A stretch of 55,137 nucleotides of DNA, from positions 1-55,137 of IMG/VR virus record IMGVR_UViG_3300046517_000324, one strand, 5' to 3'. Shown here one piece after another: positions 17,427 to 24,053 of the stretch. The translations under genes and the position numbers were made by a program. The notes below the pieces were generated by a model. The model searched no databases. It saw nothing but the letters and a program-made list of their open reading frames with translations, and was not told where the DNA came from. The DNA comes from a virus. Within the stretch, counting starts at the first letter, position 1. Each line of letters begins with the position of its first letter.

Positions 17427-17453
17427 CTGGTGCGTAGAACTCTCGTGAGCGCC
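17427..17453 (-). repeat. 27-bp dispersed leader repeat, copy 2
   Basis: The second copy is intergenic, between the TGT-like gene and the gene starting at 17400. One transition separates it from copy 1. Both copies precede a gene start, which suggests a shared regulatory or recombination-derived leader. Confidence 0.8.
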
Positions 17454-18137
17454 TTACAGCACCATTTCGGATTGCTTTGCAGCGACAGCCCAAGTCGATC
17501 TGCACTGAACGGCATCCCAGCGGTCCGCCATCTTGCGCGGCGTGTTCTGATCTCGATTGTGATTGCGGGCGATGTCGGTACTATCGACGGACGCAAACGG
17601 CCACCGCTCACCAGAGCAAGCCATCCCGCGCAGCATGTGGACCCACGGCAAGCGGTGATGCTGCTTCGCCAGTCGATCCCACGCCTCGTCCATCCGGCGC
17701 TTCCACGCATCCGACATGATCTCGGCATAGATCGAGGTCGAGCCGATGCACACTTTGGGCCAGCCGGCGCAGAGCTTGGCTAGGCGGTCTATCGGCTCAT
17801 CCATGTGCCAGACCGGCGCCCCATGTTCCCCGAACGGCCATTGCAGGATCAGTTCGTCTTGCGCCTCCGCGCCGCCGTCGATCTCATCCGGGATCACGGC
17901 CCATGTCGTCGGGTAGTTCAGCCACTCATCCGACCAGTCGTAATAGGCCGGCCAATTCGTCGCGGTTCCCTTCTTCCATTTCGAGAAGGCCCCATTATCG
18001 AGCATTACGGACTGCCCAATCATGTGGCAGCGCGACACGTCAGCCGGATGCGCGAACGACACACAGAAGCACCGCCCCGCCAGCTCGTAGAGCGCGGTCA
18101 TCGGCGTGATCGGCGTGCCGTGGTAATGCATGGTCAT
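17454..18137 (-). CDS. Putative TGT/DpdA-like base-exchange enzyme
   Basis: 227 aa, ATGA overlap with the upstream HTH gene. Ordered motifs resemble the TIM-barrel tRNA-guanine transglycosylase superfamily: SVMLDNGAF (DNGAF 47-51), PDEIDG (83-88), PVWHMDEP (108-115), IGST (131-134), HMLRG (167-171) and DSTDIARN (185-192), the last comparable to the nucleophile-bearing stretch. Some relatives (DpdA) place 7-deazaguanines in DNA. It is shorter than canonical TGT (about 370 aa). No preQ0 synthesis genes are in the window, so any substrate would come from the host. The similarity is by motif order only and needs structure prediction. Confidence 0.6.
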   Translation of the reverse strand: MTMHYHGTPITPMTALYELAGRCFCVSFAHPADVSRCHMIGQSVMLDNGAFSKWKKGTATNWPAYYDWSDEWLNYPTTWAVIPDEIDGGAEAQDELILQWPFGEHGAPVWHMDEPIDRLAKLCAGWPKVCIGSTSIYAEIMSDAWKRRMDEAWDRLAKQHHRLPWVHMLRGMACSGERWPFASVDSTDIARNHNRDQNTPRKMADRWDAVQCRSTWAVAAKQSEMVL

Positions 18138-18328
18138 CGCCCGCAGGCCCCTTCGGACATCCTGCGGCGGCGCTCGACCGGCCAGCGCATCGGAAGGTTG
18201 AGGCGCGAGACGAGGGTGGACGGGTATGTGATCGCAACACCATGTTTGGCGGCGATCAGCGATACTTTCATTCCGGCCTCATATTCGGCCAGAATCGCCG
18301 CTTTCGTTTCTTCGCTCAATCGCTTCAT
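18134..18328 (-). CDS. Small homeodomain-like HTH protein
   Basis: 64 aa. MKRLSEETKAAILAEYEAG followed by SLIAAKHGVAITYPSTLVSRL has the layout of a transposase-type/Sigma-70-like HTH. Basic C-terminus. Coupled by ATGA to the TGT-like gene. Possible regulator; targets unknown. Confidence 0.65.
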   Translation of the reverse strand: MKRLSEETKAAILAEYEAGMKVSLIAAKHGVAITYPSTLVSRLNLPMRWPVERRRRMSEGACGR

Positions 18329-18357
18329 TTCTGGTTCCCACTATTCCCGTCTGCGCC

Positions 18358-18651
18358 CTAGATCGAACGCATGGTCAGTTCCATTTCTTCCAAGCCTTCG
18401 ACAAAGGCGATCGGGCACCAATCCTCCAAGACATGCATCCCGTAGCTGTTCACCCCGATTGGCTTGCCGTCCTTCGTGATGACCAGGAAAAGCGCGGCCT
18501 CCCCTTGGTAGGGAGGTCGCCCCTCTGTGATCGCGATCAGAACTTGCAGATGACCGTCGCGCAGACCGCGCCCGCCACGGATATGATAGACGTTGCCAAT
18601 ACGGGTCGGCGTCAGAGGCGAAAACTCGGTCGCCTGGATCGCGATTTTCAC
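18358..18651 (-). CDS. Hypothetical early phage protein
   Basis: 97 aa from GTG 18651, which overlaps the upstream stop as GTGA with GGAG eight nt before; an ATG at 18675 would extend it by eight residues. Beta-rich, with HIRGGRGLRDGHLQVL and LVITKDGKPIGVNSYGMHVLEDWCP. No recognised family. Lies directly downstream of the Acb2-like gene. Confidence 0.62.
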   Translation of the reverse strand: MKIAIQATEFSPLTPTRIGNVYHIRGGRGLRDGHLQVLIAITEGRPPYQGEAALFLVITKDGKPIGVNSYGMHVLEDWCPIAFVEGLEEMELTMRSI

Positions 18652-18896
18652 GCTGTCAACTCCTTCACGATCCACATGACGGATTGTTCGAGCGAGGTGA
18701 CGGCGAGCGCGTTGTAGCGACCCGGCTTCACCTTCGCGAACAGGCTCTCCAATTCCGCCGCCTTGTCCTTGAGGGCGTCGTGGAGCGCCTTTTCCTCATC
18801 CGTGAGCGCCCGGTAGCGGGGTCGGAACCGGCTTACCGGCGCGTTCACGTCGCCCGACTGGCGTCCGTCTGTCTTGCCTTCGTACACATTCGTCAT
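18648..18896 (-). CDS. Acb2/Tad1 hairpin-domain protein (putative anti-CBASS)
   Basis: 82 aa. After a variable N-terminus, RYRALTDEEKALHDALKDKAAELESL, then a short turn and YNALAVTSLEQSVMWIVKELT, match the two-helix Acb2-type hairpin (YRxLTxEE ... AVMWxVKxLT). Acb2 proteins are phage sponges that bind cyclic oligonucleotides and block CBASS immunity. AAGGA lies seven nt before the ATG. Function here is inferred from family resemblance; the loop is shorter than in characterised members. Confidence 0.68.
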   Translation of the reverse strand: MTNVYEGKTDGRQSGDVNAPVSRFRPRYRALTDEEKALHDALKDKAAELESLFAKVKPGRYNALAVTSLEQSVMWIVKELTA

Positions 18897-18954
18897 GTCG
18901 TATCCTTGGGTTGGTAGTCAAAATCCGGTTCGCTCACCTGCTGACACCGCCCCG

Positions 18955-19356
18955 CTAATCGCTGCCGTTGCCCTTCTTCGGCTCGGCGGCCTCGAGGCGC
19001 TCCTGCAGCGCGCGGATCGTCTCGATGACGCTGGTCGAGCGGTCGACGAACTCGGCGACGTGCTCGCCGGCAATGCGCGAGTGCTCGCGCACGGCTTCCG
19101 CGAGCTTGCGCAGCTTCGTGCCGATCTCGCCCGCGGCCTCCTCGACGGCCGCCGCGGCCTGCTCGATCTCGTGCGCGGCGGACTCGCCGATCTGATCGAC
19201 GGCCTGGACGGTGACGCCGGCGAGCGCCAGCGGGTCACGAGCGCGAGGCGGCGCGTCGTTTTTCCCGTGCTCGCCGACTTCCTGCAAACTGTCGTAATGG
19301 GCTTGGTCGCGGATTTTCAGCGGGCGGACGCGGTCGTGCTCTTGCTCGATGGTCAT
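18955..19356 (-). CDS. Hypothetical coiled-coil protein
   Basis: 133 aa with AGGAGG before its ATG. The N-terminus (MTIEQEHDRVRPLKIRDQ) is charged. From about residue 45 a long Ala/Glu-rich amphipathic helix continues to the end, like a coiled-coil or methyl-accepting-type helical bundle. No family recognised. Confidence 0.65.
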   Translation of the reverse strand: MTIEQEHDRVRPLKIRDQAHYDSLQEVGEHGKNDAPPRARDPLALAGVTVQAVDQIGESAAHEIEQAAAAVEEAAGEIGTKLRKLAEAVREHSRIAGEHVAEFVDRSTSVIETIRALQERLEAAEPKKGNGSD

Positions 19357-19377
19357 ACTTCCTCCTTGTGACGTGGG

Positions 19378-19524
19378 TCATGGGGATTTCTGCTCAAGGG
19401 CAGTTTTTGCTACCGCATGGCATAAAGCGGCACGATAGCCATTATCCCGGATTTCCTTGAGCGCGGCTCGCAGCCGTTCGATCTCGGCCTTTAGCCGCTC
19501 AATCTCGAAGCTGGCGTAGCTCAT
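19378..19524 (-). CDS. Small coiled-coil protein, duplicate A
   Basis: 48 aa: MSYASFEIERLKAEIERLRA, ending in LEQKSP. The start overlaps the stop of its upstream paralogue (ATGA). It shares the ExEIERLRA helix and the LEQKSP terminus with 19521-19709, and the 18-bp 3' ends of the two genes are identical, indicating tandem duplication. Function unknown. Confidence 0.62.
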   Translation of the reverse strand: MSYASFEIERLKAEIERLRAALKEIRDNGYRAALCHAVAKTALEQKSP

Positions 19525-19709
19525 GGGGATTTCTGCTCTAGGCCCGCCAGTAACCGCGCCTGGAGCGTTACCAAAGTAGGATGGTAGTTCTGGACATTAA
19601 ATAGCGCCAATGTTGACCATCCGTCCTTGAGCACCGCCCGCAGCCGCTCGATCTCGGCCTCAAGGTTGCCGACAATTTCCTCGACCTTGAGCATTTCGTC
19701 GGTTCTCAT
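19521..19709 (-). CDS. Small coiled-coil protein, duplicate B
   Basis: 62 aa. LEAEIERLRAVLKDGW forms the shared helix, followed by a unique middle (NVQNYHPTLVTLQARL) and the common LEQKSP end. Paralogue of the adjacent 48-aa protein. Function unknown. Confidence 0.62.
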   Translation of the reverse strand: MRTDEMLKVEEIVGNLEAEIERLRAVLKDGWSTLALFNVQNYHPTLVTLQARLLAGLEQKSP

Positions 19710-19815
19710 GGAAAATTACCCGCAACCGATCTCGGCCGCCAAGCAGATTGGGCACATTCCGTCTGCGACCGCTGCCTCGGATTCCCAGTGCGAGTGCCTG
19801 CATGTCATTTGCAAT

Positions 19816-20040
19816 TCAACCCAAATGAATTCTGGCGCGCGGTGCCCAACACCGATCGACGATCTTTCCGGTCGGGTCGAGCAGCCTAACTTCTCCCTGT
19901 CGCAAGTCGTGCTTGATCTTATCGAAGACGGGCCGGACTGACGCTTCGTCCGGTCCTACGGCACGAACCTTGCGCGTATCAGAATAGCGCCCGCTGTGAC
20001 GATCAACGATCCATGGGTTCGAGCCTGTCATCTGTCTCAC
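19816..20040 (-). CDS. Hypothetical early phage protein
   Basis: About 74 aa. GTG 20040 makes a GTGA overlap with the upstream stop; ATG 20049 and ATG 20031 are alternatives. Basic, with NPWIVDRHSGRYSDTRKVRAVG and a C-terminal VRLLDPTGKIVDRCW. No family recognised. About 106 bp without a gene separates it from the coiled-coil pair. Confidence 0.55.
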   Translation of the reverse strand: MRQMTGSNPWIVDRHSGRYSDTRKVRAVGPDEASVRPVFDKIKHDLRQGEVRLLDPTGKIVDRCWAPRARIHLG

Positions 20041-20372
20041 CTGATGCATTTCCAGTATCGGTAGCCGTTGTCTTTCGTGTACCAGACACGCCCGCGCGGG
20101 CCGCAGACCGGATCTGAGTGCGGCTTGGGCGCGGGCGGCTCGAGCTGCGCTCTCAGGAAAGGCAGCGGCTCGACCGCGGGTGCCGGCGGCTCCGGGGCAG
20201 CGATCGCCGGCAACGGCAGGCGATCGGCCTTGAGTGGCACCGGCACCTCGAGCCGCGCCGCAGGGACGGGTCGCGCCTCCCCGCCTGCGCGGGGACCTTG
20301 CCGCACGCTCACGGCCACGACCAGGACCGAGGCCAGCGCAAGGCCAGTGATAATGGCGGCGAGGTTACTCAT
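20037..20372 (-). CDS. Membrane-anchored Pro-rich protein
   Basis: 111 aa from ATG 20372, which overlaps the upstream gene by 4 nt. One N-terminal membrane segment (NLAAIITGLALASVLVVAV), a Pro/Ala-rich stalk, and a C-terminal GPRGRVWYTKDNGYRYWKC motif with two cysteines in the last 25 residues. Probably anchored in the inner membrane with the tail outside. A superinfection or envelope role is possible but unproven. Confidence 0.66.
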   Translation of the reverse strand: MSNLAAIITGLALASVLVVAVSVRQGPRAGGEARPVPAARLEVPVPLKADRLPLPAIAAPEPPAPAVEPLPFLRAQLEPPAPKPHSDPVCGPRGRVWYTKDNGYRYWKCIR

Positions 20373-20890
20373 CCAACACCAATGACTTTCCGCCAAGTCG
20401 GAACCGCCCGGTGGACACTGGCGGTCGGAACCTTGCGGCCAAAGGTCCGATTCTTCGTCTTCATATGAAAGGGCGTGAATCCTGACTCGCGTGGCCAGAA
20501 CCACTGCTGCAATTTCGGGAAGTCGATCAACCAACAGTCGAGGCCGCCGTCATCTTGGTGGAAGCAATACAGCAGATAGTCGGCCTCGCCGTAGAACATC
20601 CAGCCGGGAGACTCTAAGCCCGGCAGCGTGCAGCTTTTGGTCTCAAGACAAAAACATGCGTACTTGTAACCGGGCCAGCGAACTATCTTTTCCTCGATGC
20701 AAAGCGCCGATCCGTCCCTGGCTTGCAGCACGGTGTCGACCGCAAAGCGTTTCTGTAGAATACTGGCGAGGCGTCCCTTGTCGACGAACACATAACGCCC
20801 TTCCTTGGCGTATCTGCCGTAGAATTGCGGCGCCAACACCTCATCGCGAACCTGCCTCTGCCAAGCATCGTCGGAATGAAAGTTGTTCAT
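20369..20890 (-). CDS. Phage protein with possible PD-(D/E)XK nuclease core
   Basis: 173 aa. Residues D52 (AVDTVLQ), then E66-x-K68 (IEEKIV), followed by [12 protein letters not shown], fit a D-x(n)-E-x-K nuclease core. [14 protein letters not shown] is a second conserved-looking block. The gene is coupled by ATGA to the MT-A70 methyltransferase, so the two may act together. The nuclease assignment is by motif only. Confidence 0.6.
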   Translation of the reverse strand: MNNFHSDDAWQRQVRDEVLAPQFYGRYAKEGRYVFVDKGRLASILQKRFAVDTVLQARDGSALCIEEKIVRWPGYKYACFCLETKSCTLPGLESPGWMFYGEADYLLYCFHQDDGGLDCWLIDFPKLQQWFWPRESGFTPFHMKTKNRTFGRKVPTASVHRAVPTWRKVIGVG

Positions 20891-21843
20891 TCGGCAGCTT
20901 CCCGCTCGACGAACAGGTTGAGGAATTCGGGACGCTCGGTGCGTTGGAAAATTTCCCCATATGGCTCATAGGAGGCCGCGCGCACGATCTCGTAAAACTT
21001 TTCTGGCTTCTCCGAATGTTCGCCCAGCGGCGCCTCGAAATGGGTCGAGATGCTGTCGGAACGGGTGCGCAGCTCGCCGCGCACGCCGAAAAGCACATGC
21101 TCGGTACTGTTGCGGAAATAGGAACCGAGCCCGAATTTCGGTTTGACCCACGTCAGCACGGTCTTATGGGAAAAACCCCATCGCGCCATCAGCTCGGCCG
21201 CGCGGGTGATGAAGTTGTTGGTCGTCCAGAGATAGAGGTGACAATTGTCCTCGGCCCATGCGCCCACATCGAGGGCGAGCAACTGTTCGTGGGTCATTGT
21301 CGCGTAGCCGGGCTTGGCGCGGCCAGCTAGCGACAGCCACTCGTAGTCCCAAGGTGGATCGATGACGAGAGTGCGGTAGCGTCCCGGTCGCGGCGCAAGA
21401 GCGCGAACCCGAGCCTCATCCTCGGCGCGCATCTCAATGCGCTCGATCTTCGCCGTGCCGTCGAGCGCCGACCGCTGCTTGCGCTTGGCGATTGCGATCT
21501 TCCGCTCGCGCTCGTCCTCGGAAAGCGCGGCCAAGCGCTGCCACCGGCTTGATTGGCTCTTGGTGATGTCGAGGTCGGCGAGTTTTGAAGTAGCGGGCTG
21601 CGACTTCATGTTCTTGCGAACGGCACGCGCCCCGGTGTCCGCCATCTCCGCCAGGAGTTCGCCCGCGCGTATCTCGGCCCGTAGTCGGATGTCCGTGGCG
21701 CGATCGATCAGCTCGGGGTCTTTGGCCTGCCGGGCGTAGACCTGCATCGCAACGGCTTTGTCGCGGATGTCCTTGACCTCGTCCACGCGGCATGCCGCGG
21801 CCAAGGCCTTGCGGACTGCGTCGTATCGGGTGAGCTCCTTCAT
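20887..21843 (-). CDS. MT-A70 family adenine N6-methyltransferase
   Basis: 318 aa. N-terminal helical region (about 1-140), then the catalytic domain with DPPW at 162-165, MTHEQLLAL, and [19 protein letters not shown] and [14 protein letters not shown] are typical of the family. It methylates adenine in DNA, probably protecting phage DNA from restriction or influencing regulation. First gene after a strong hairpin downstream of the XRE gene. The downstream partner at 20369 may be a nuclease. Confidence 0.88.
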   Translation of the reverse strand: MKELTRYDAVRKALAAACRVDEVKDIRDKAVAMQVYARQAKDPELIDRATDIRLRAEIRAGELLAEMADTGARAVRKNMKSQPATSKLADLDITKSQSSRWQRLAALSEDERERKIAIAKRKQRSALDGTAKIERIEMRAEDEARVRALAPRPGRYRTLVIDPPWDYEWLSLAGRAKPGYATMTHEQLLALDVGAWAEDNCHLYLWTTNNFITRAAELMARWGFSHKTVLTWVKPKFGLGSYFRNSTEHVLFGVRGELRTRSDSISTHFEAPLGEHSEKPEKFYEIVRAASYEPYGEIFQRTERPEFLNLFVEREAAE

Positions 21844-21869
21844 TTCGCGCGACCTTCCCCCTTAAACGC

Positions 21870-21903
21870 GCCCCTCCCGCGCCTGCCGCGGTGCGGGAGG
21901 GGC
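21870..21903 (-). terminator. GC-rich hairpin between XRE gene and methyltransferase
   Basis: An 11-bp perfect stem (21870-21880 with 21893-21903) with a 12-nt loop. On the minus strand it is followed by GCGTTTAAGG, so the T-run is weak. It could be an attenuator that uncouples the regulator gene from the early operon rather than a full terminator. Confidence 0.5.
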
Positions 21904-21932
21904 ATACGCAACGCCACGCGGACGCAACGCCG

Positions 21933-22151
21933 TTATTCGGCGGCCAGTAGCTTGGCCAGATCGGGACGCAGCTCGGTGGCCGGGATGCCGGTGCGCTCGA
22001 CAACCCGATGCAGCAAGTCGCCATCAATCTTGCGGGCCCCGGTTTCCCACCTTGAGATCGTCTCTCGGGCCACGCCGAGAAGATCGGCAAGCTGCTGCTG
22101 CGAAAGCTCCAGTCGTTCGCGGAAAGCCTTGATGGGATAGATCGTGTCCAT
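21933..22151 (-). CDS. XRE-family regulator (Cro/CI-like), minus side of switch
   Basis: 72 aa. LSQQQLADLLGVARETISRWETG is a textbook Cro/C1 HTH (about residues 16-38). The start lies only 6 nt after a predicted -10 box, so its mRNA may be leaderless. It faces the plus-strand XRE gene at 22245 across a 93-bp promoter/operator region. Likely one of the two repressors of the lysis/lysogeny switch; which acts as CI is not decidable here. Confidence 0.82.
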   Translation of the reverse strand: MDTIYPIKAFRERLELSQQQLADLLGVARETISRWETGARKIDGDLLHRVVERTGIPATELRPDLAKLLAAE

Positions 22152-22187
22152 CCCAAATTTGTACCGAATAGGTACTTAACCTGTCAA
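22152..22187 (-). promoter_or_regulatory. Minus-strand promoter with embedded operator
   Basis: On the minus strand, TTGACA (22187-22182), an 18-bp spacer and TACAAA (22163-22158), six nt before the ATG at 22151. The 15-bp inverted repeat at 22161-22175 lies in the spacer and touches the -10 box, so a repressor bound there would block polymerase. Confidence 0.55.
22161..22175. promoter_or_regulatory. Repressor operator O1
   Basis: GTACCGAATAGGTAC: perfect GTACC/GGTAC half-sites around a 5-bp centre, overlapping the minus-strand promoter. Confidence 0.6.
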
Positions 22188-22244
22188 TAGCTTTGTGCCA
22201 GCATGGTACATGACGCCATGGCCTAATCAGGCTATTGTACCAGC

Positions 22245-22559
22245 ATGGTTACAAACATAGGGCGTAAGTCGGCCGCTCACCTCTACATCGAAGAGCATAT
22301 GGAGGCCCGTGGCCTATCTGATGAGAAGATCGCCAACCGAATTGGCGTGGCCAGAGAGACCGTAACCCGCTGGCGTAATCAGCAGCACCGGCTCAATCCG
22401 GACAAGATCGCCGCCCTCGCCGCGGCCCTCGATTGCAAGCCTGAGGCGCTTTGGCAGCCACCTCATCCAGAAGGCACCAAAACCGCCGACACCCAACTTG
22501 AGGAAGTGCTCCAAAAAATTGCAGATTTAGCCGATATTATTAAGAAAACAGGTACTTAG
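22245..22559 (+). CDS. XRE-family regulator, plus side of switch
   Basis: 104 aa. LSDEKIANRIGVARETVTRWRNQQ is a clear HTH (about residues 24-47), followed by NPDKIAALAAALDCKPEALWQPP, typical of phage XRE repressors, and a short helical C-terminus. Divergent from the 72-aa XRE gene; upstream bases include TGGTAC and GTACCA half-sites. It leads the plus-strand early region and may control operators at 22604, 22636 and 22670. Confidence 0.8.
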   Translation: MVTNIGRKSAAHLYIEEHMEARGLSDEKIANRIGVARETVTRWRNQQHRLNPDKIAALAAALDCKPEALWQPPHPEGTKTADTQLEEVLQKIADLADIIKKTGT

Positions 22560-22603
22560 CTAGTCTCCTCATCGCGAGCGTTCGGATGTCGCGCCGCGCG
22601 GCC

Positions 22604-22618
22604 GTACCGCGCTGGTTC
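22604..22618. promoter_or_regulatory. Degenerate repressor operator
   Basis: GTACCGCGCTGGTTC fits GTACC-N5-GGTAC with one mismatch in the right half. It lies in the gap upstream of the plus-strand early operon. Confidence 0.35.
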
Positions 22619-22635
22619 TTGGCATGGAAAAATAA

Positions 22636-22650
22636 GTGCCGATACGGTAC
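22636..22650. promoter_or_regulatory. Repressor operator upstream of early promoter
   Basis: GTGCCGATACGGTAC fits GTACC-N5-GGTAC with one mismatch. It is 34 bp from the next operator, start to start, and just upstream of the TTGACG box. Confidence 0.5.
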
Positions 22651-22659
22651 ATTTTTCTA

Positions 22660-22687
22660 TTGACGCCATGTACCGATCTGGTACCGT
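22660..22687 (+). promoter_or_regulatory. Predicted early promoter overlapping an operator
   Basis: TTGACG at 22660-22665, 16-bp spacer, weak TACCGT at 22682-22687, about 25 bp before the ATG at 22713. The operator at 22670-22684 fills the spacer. The segment GACGCCATG also occurs at 22212-22220 in the divergent region. Confidence 0.42.
22670..22684. promoter_or_regulatory. Repressor operator over early promoter
   Basis: GTACCGATCTGGTAC, perfect half-sites, placed between the -35 and -10 boxes of the plus-strand early promoter. Confidence 0.6.
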
Positions 22688-22712
22688 CTCTCCATCAGAA
22701 CGGAGAGACGCC

Positions 22713-22919
22713 ATGACCCGCCGCCAAGACCTTCTCGCCAGCCTCGCCCAGATCCAGAACCACCCGGCCCACAGCCATCACGACATCCTGACCATCCACC
22801 ACTGCGCGCCGCGCTCGACCGAGGCCCAGTTGCTGGCCGCCGTCGACGCCAACATGGTCCAGGTGGCGCAATGGTCGAACCGAGGCGGCAAGCGCAAATA
22901 TCAGCGGCAGGGCCGGTGA
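22713..22919 (+). CDS. Hypothetical early phage protein
   Basis: 68 aa; ATG 22713 follows CGGAGAGAC. Rich in His and Gln (NHPAHSHHDILTIHHC), then STEAQLLAAVDANMVQVAQWSNRGG and a basic tail. First gene of the plus-strand early operon under the operator-controlled promoter. No family recognised. Confidence 0.68.
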   Translation: MTRRQDLLASLAQIQNHPAHSHHDILTIHHCAPRSTEAQLLAAVDANMVQVAQWSNRGGKRKYQRQGR

Positions 22920-22924
22920 GCGCC

Positions 22925-23239
22925 ATGACCGCCCAGCCCACCGACGCCCTCCCGCCCATCCCCGTGTACCCGAGCCCGGAGGACTTCACCCGCCTCGCCA
23001 CCCTGGCCGAGCTGGTGTTGTCTGGCGCCAAGGAGGCCCTCACCCGGATCGTGCGCGAGGCCGCGGAGAACGATCCCACCGCCCTCCTGCAGGACGCCAA
23101 TCTCGTCGCCACGATCGACGCGCACCTGTCAGACCTCGCGGGCGACGTTGCGGGTACGCTCAACCAGGTGGCCGAGCGACTGCTGGAGGAGCGCTACGAC
23201 GGCGCGCCGCGCGGCCCGATGTTTCGGAGGCGGACATGA
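22925..23239 (+). CDS. Hypothetical early phage protein
   Basis: 104 aa from ATG 22925; a GTG at 22916 forms a GTGA overlap with the upstream stop and would add three residues. Pro-rich N-terminus, then a helical acidic region (FTRLATLAELVLSGAKEAL). Ends in an ATGA overlap with the next gene. Function unknown. Confidence 0.65.
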   Translation: MTAQPTDALPPIPVYPSPEDFTRLATLAELVLSGAKEALTRIVREAAENDPTALLQDANLVATIDAHLSDLAGDVAGTLNQVAERLLEERYDGAPRGPMFRRRT

Positions 23240-23400
23240 AAATCCGCACCTACTACGACCCGCCGCCAATTCCTGTTCGAGGCTTCGACTGGATCGCGAT
23301 CGACGATAATACCTACGAAGCAAATTCCCCGATCGGGCTCGGTGCGACCGAGCAAGAAGCCATCGAAGACCTCAAACAGAAGATCGAGGATCGGGCATGA
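23236..23400 (+). CDS. Small conserved phage protein
   Basis: 54 aa. RTYYDPPPIPVRGFDWIAID followed by SPIGLGATEQEAIEDL has the DWxAxxD ... PIGxGxTExEAIxDL pattern seen in many small phage proteins of unknown role. ATGA overlaps at both ends. Confidence 0.72.
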   Translation: MKIRTYYDPPPIPVRGFDWIAIDDNTYEANSPIGLGATEQEAIEDLKQKIEDRA

Positions 23401-23525
23401 TCACCGCCATCGTCATGGTCCCCATCATAATCATCGTCGCCATTAGCCTTGGCGCAAGTCCTACCGCAGCCATTATCGGCACCCTCATTTTCGCCGGGCT
23501 CTTCTTTGGCCACGGCCACGACTAG
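23397..23525 (+). CDS. Small membrane protein
   Basis: 42 aa, almost entirely hydrophobic: VMVPIIIIVAISLGA and a second segment IIGTLIFAGLFFG, ending HGHD. Overlaps the upstream gene by ATGA. Likely a one- or two-pass inner-membrane peptide in the early operon; function unknown. Confidence 0.58.
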   Translation: MITAIVMVPIIIIVAISLGASPTAAIIGTLIFAGLFFGHGHD

Positions 23526-23536
23526 GAGCCTCTGAC

Positions 23537-23731
23537 ATGACCTACGACCACTGGAAAACGACCGAACCCGACGACTACGACCCGCGCTGCACTTGTCGCA
23601 TGGAAACAGTCGACAGTGCCTCGACCGAACCACCCGAATTGATCCGCGATGAGTGGTGCCCAGTGCATGGGCGCGACCCGGACGCCGAACTCGATCGCCG
23701 ACGCGACGATGCAATGGAGCGTGACCGATGA
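23537..23731 (+). CDS. Small Cys/His protein, possible zinc ribbon
   Basis: 64 aa, acidic. CTC (residues 18-20) and CPVHG near the middle could form a CxC/CxxH metal site. AGGAG lies upstream. Ends in an ATGA overlap with a membrane peptide. No family recognised. Confidence 0.62.
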   Translation: MTYDHWKTTEPDDYDPRCTCRMETVDSASTEPPELIRDEWCPVHGRDPDAELDRRRDDAMERDR

Positions 23732-23808
23732 TCGCCGCTGCGCTCGAAGCCGTCGTCCTCTCGGCATTCATCATCGCCGTCCTCGCGCTTGCAGGCGCAT
23801 TCGCGTGA
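23728..23808 (+). CDS. 26-aa membrane micro-ORF
   Basis: MIAAALEAVVLSAFIIAVLA plus a short Ala/Gly tail: one hydrophobic helix. Supported by its ATGA coupling to the upstream gene and the unbroken operon spacing. Too short for family recognition. Confidence 0.42.
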   Translation: MIAAALEAVVLSAFIIAVLALAGAFA

Positions 23809-23810
23809 TC

Positions 23811-24053
23811 ATGGACATCGCCATACAACGCCTGATCGCTCGTAGGCGTCTAAAGCTCGAGCGCGCCATTGAGGAGCAAAGACTGGCAGTGATCGCGGAC
23901 ATTGCTCTGCGGCGACTGATCATCCCAGTAGGCGACTTTCCCGAGGTTTCGGCCGCCGCTTGGGCGGAAGCTGTGCGGCATCGGGTCATTCAGCGAACGG
24001 CCATTGCCGACCTATATTTCTCGCTCATCTACGACCTAGGGGGCAGATCGTGA
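23811..24053 (+). CDS. Hypothetical helical early protein
   Basis: 80 aa from ATG 23811; a GTG at 23805 overlaps the upstream stop and would add two residues. Arg/Glu/Leu-rich helices (IQRLIARRRLKLERAIEEQ). Ends in a GTGA overlap with the annealing-protein gene. Function unknown. Confidence 0.58.
   Translation: MDIAIQRLIARRRLKLERAIEEQRLAVIADIALRRLIIPVGDFPEVSAAAWAEAVRHRVIQRTAIADLYFSLIYDLGGRS

Noticed and set aside
22204-22240. Operator between TGGTAC and GTACCA half-sites
   Set aside because: The half-sites are about 30 bp apart, unlike the 15-bp operators, so they were not listed as a separate site.
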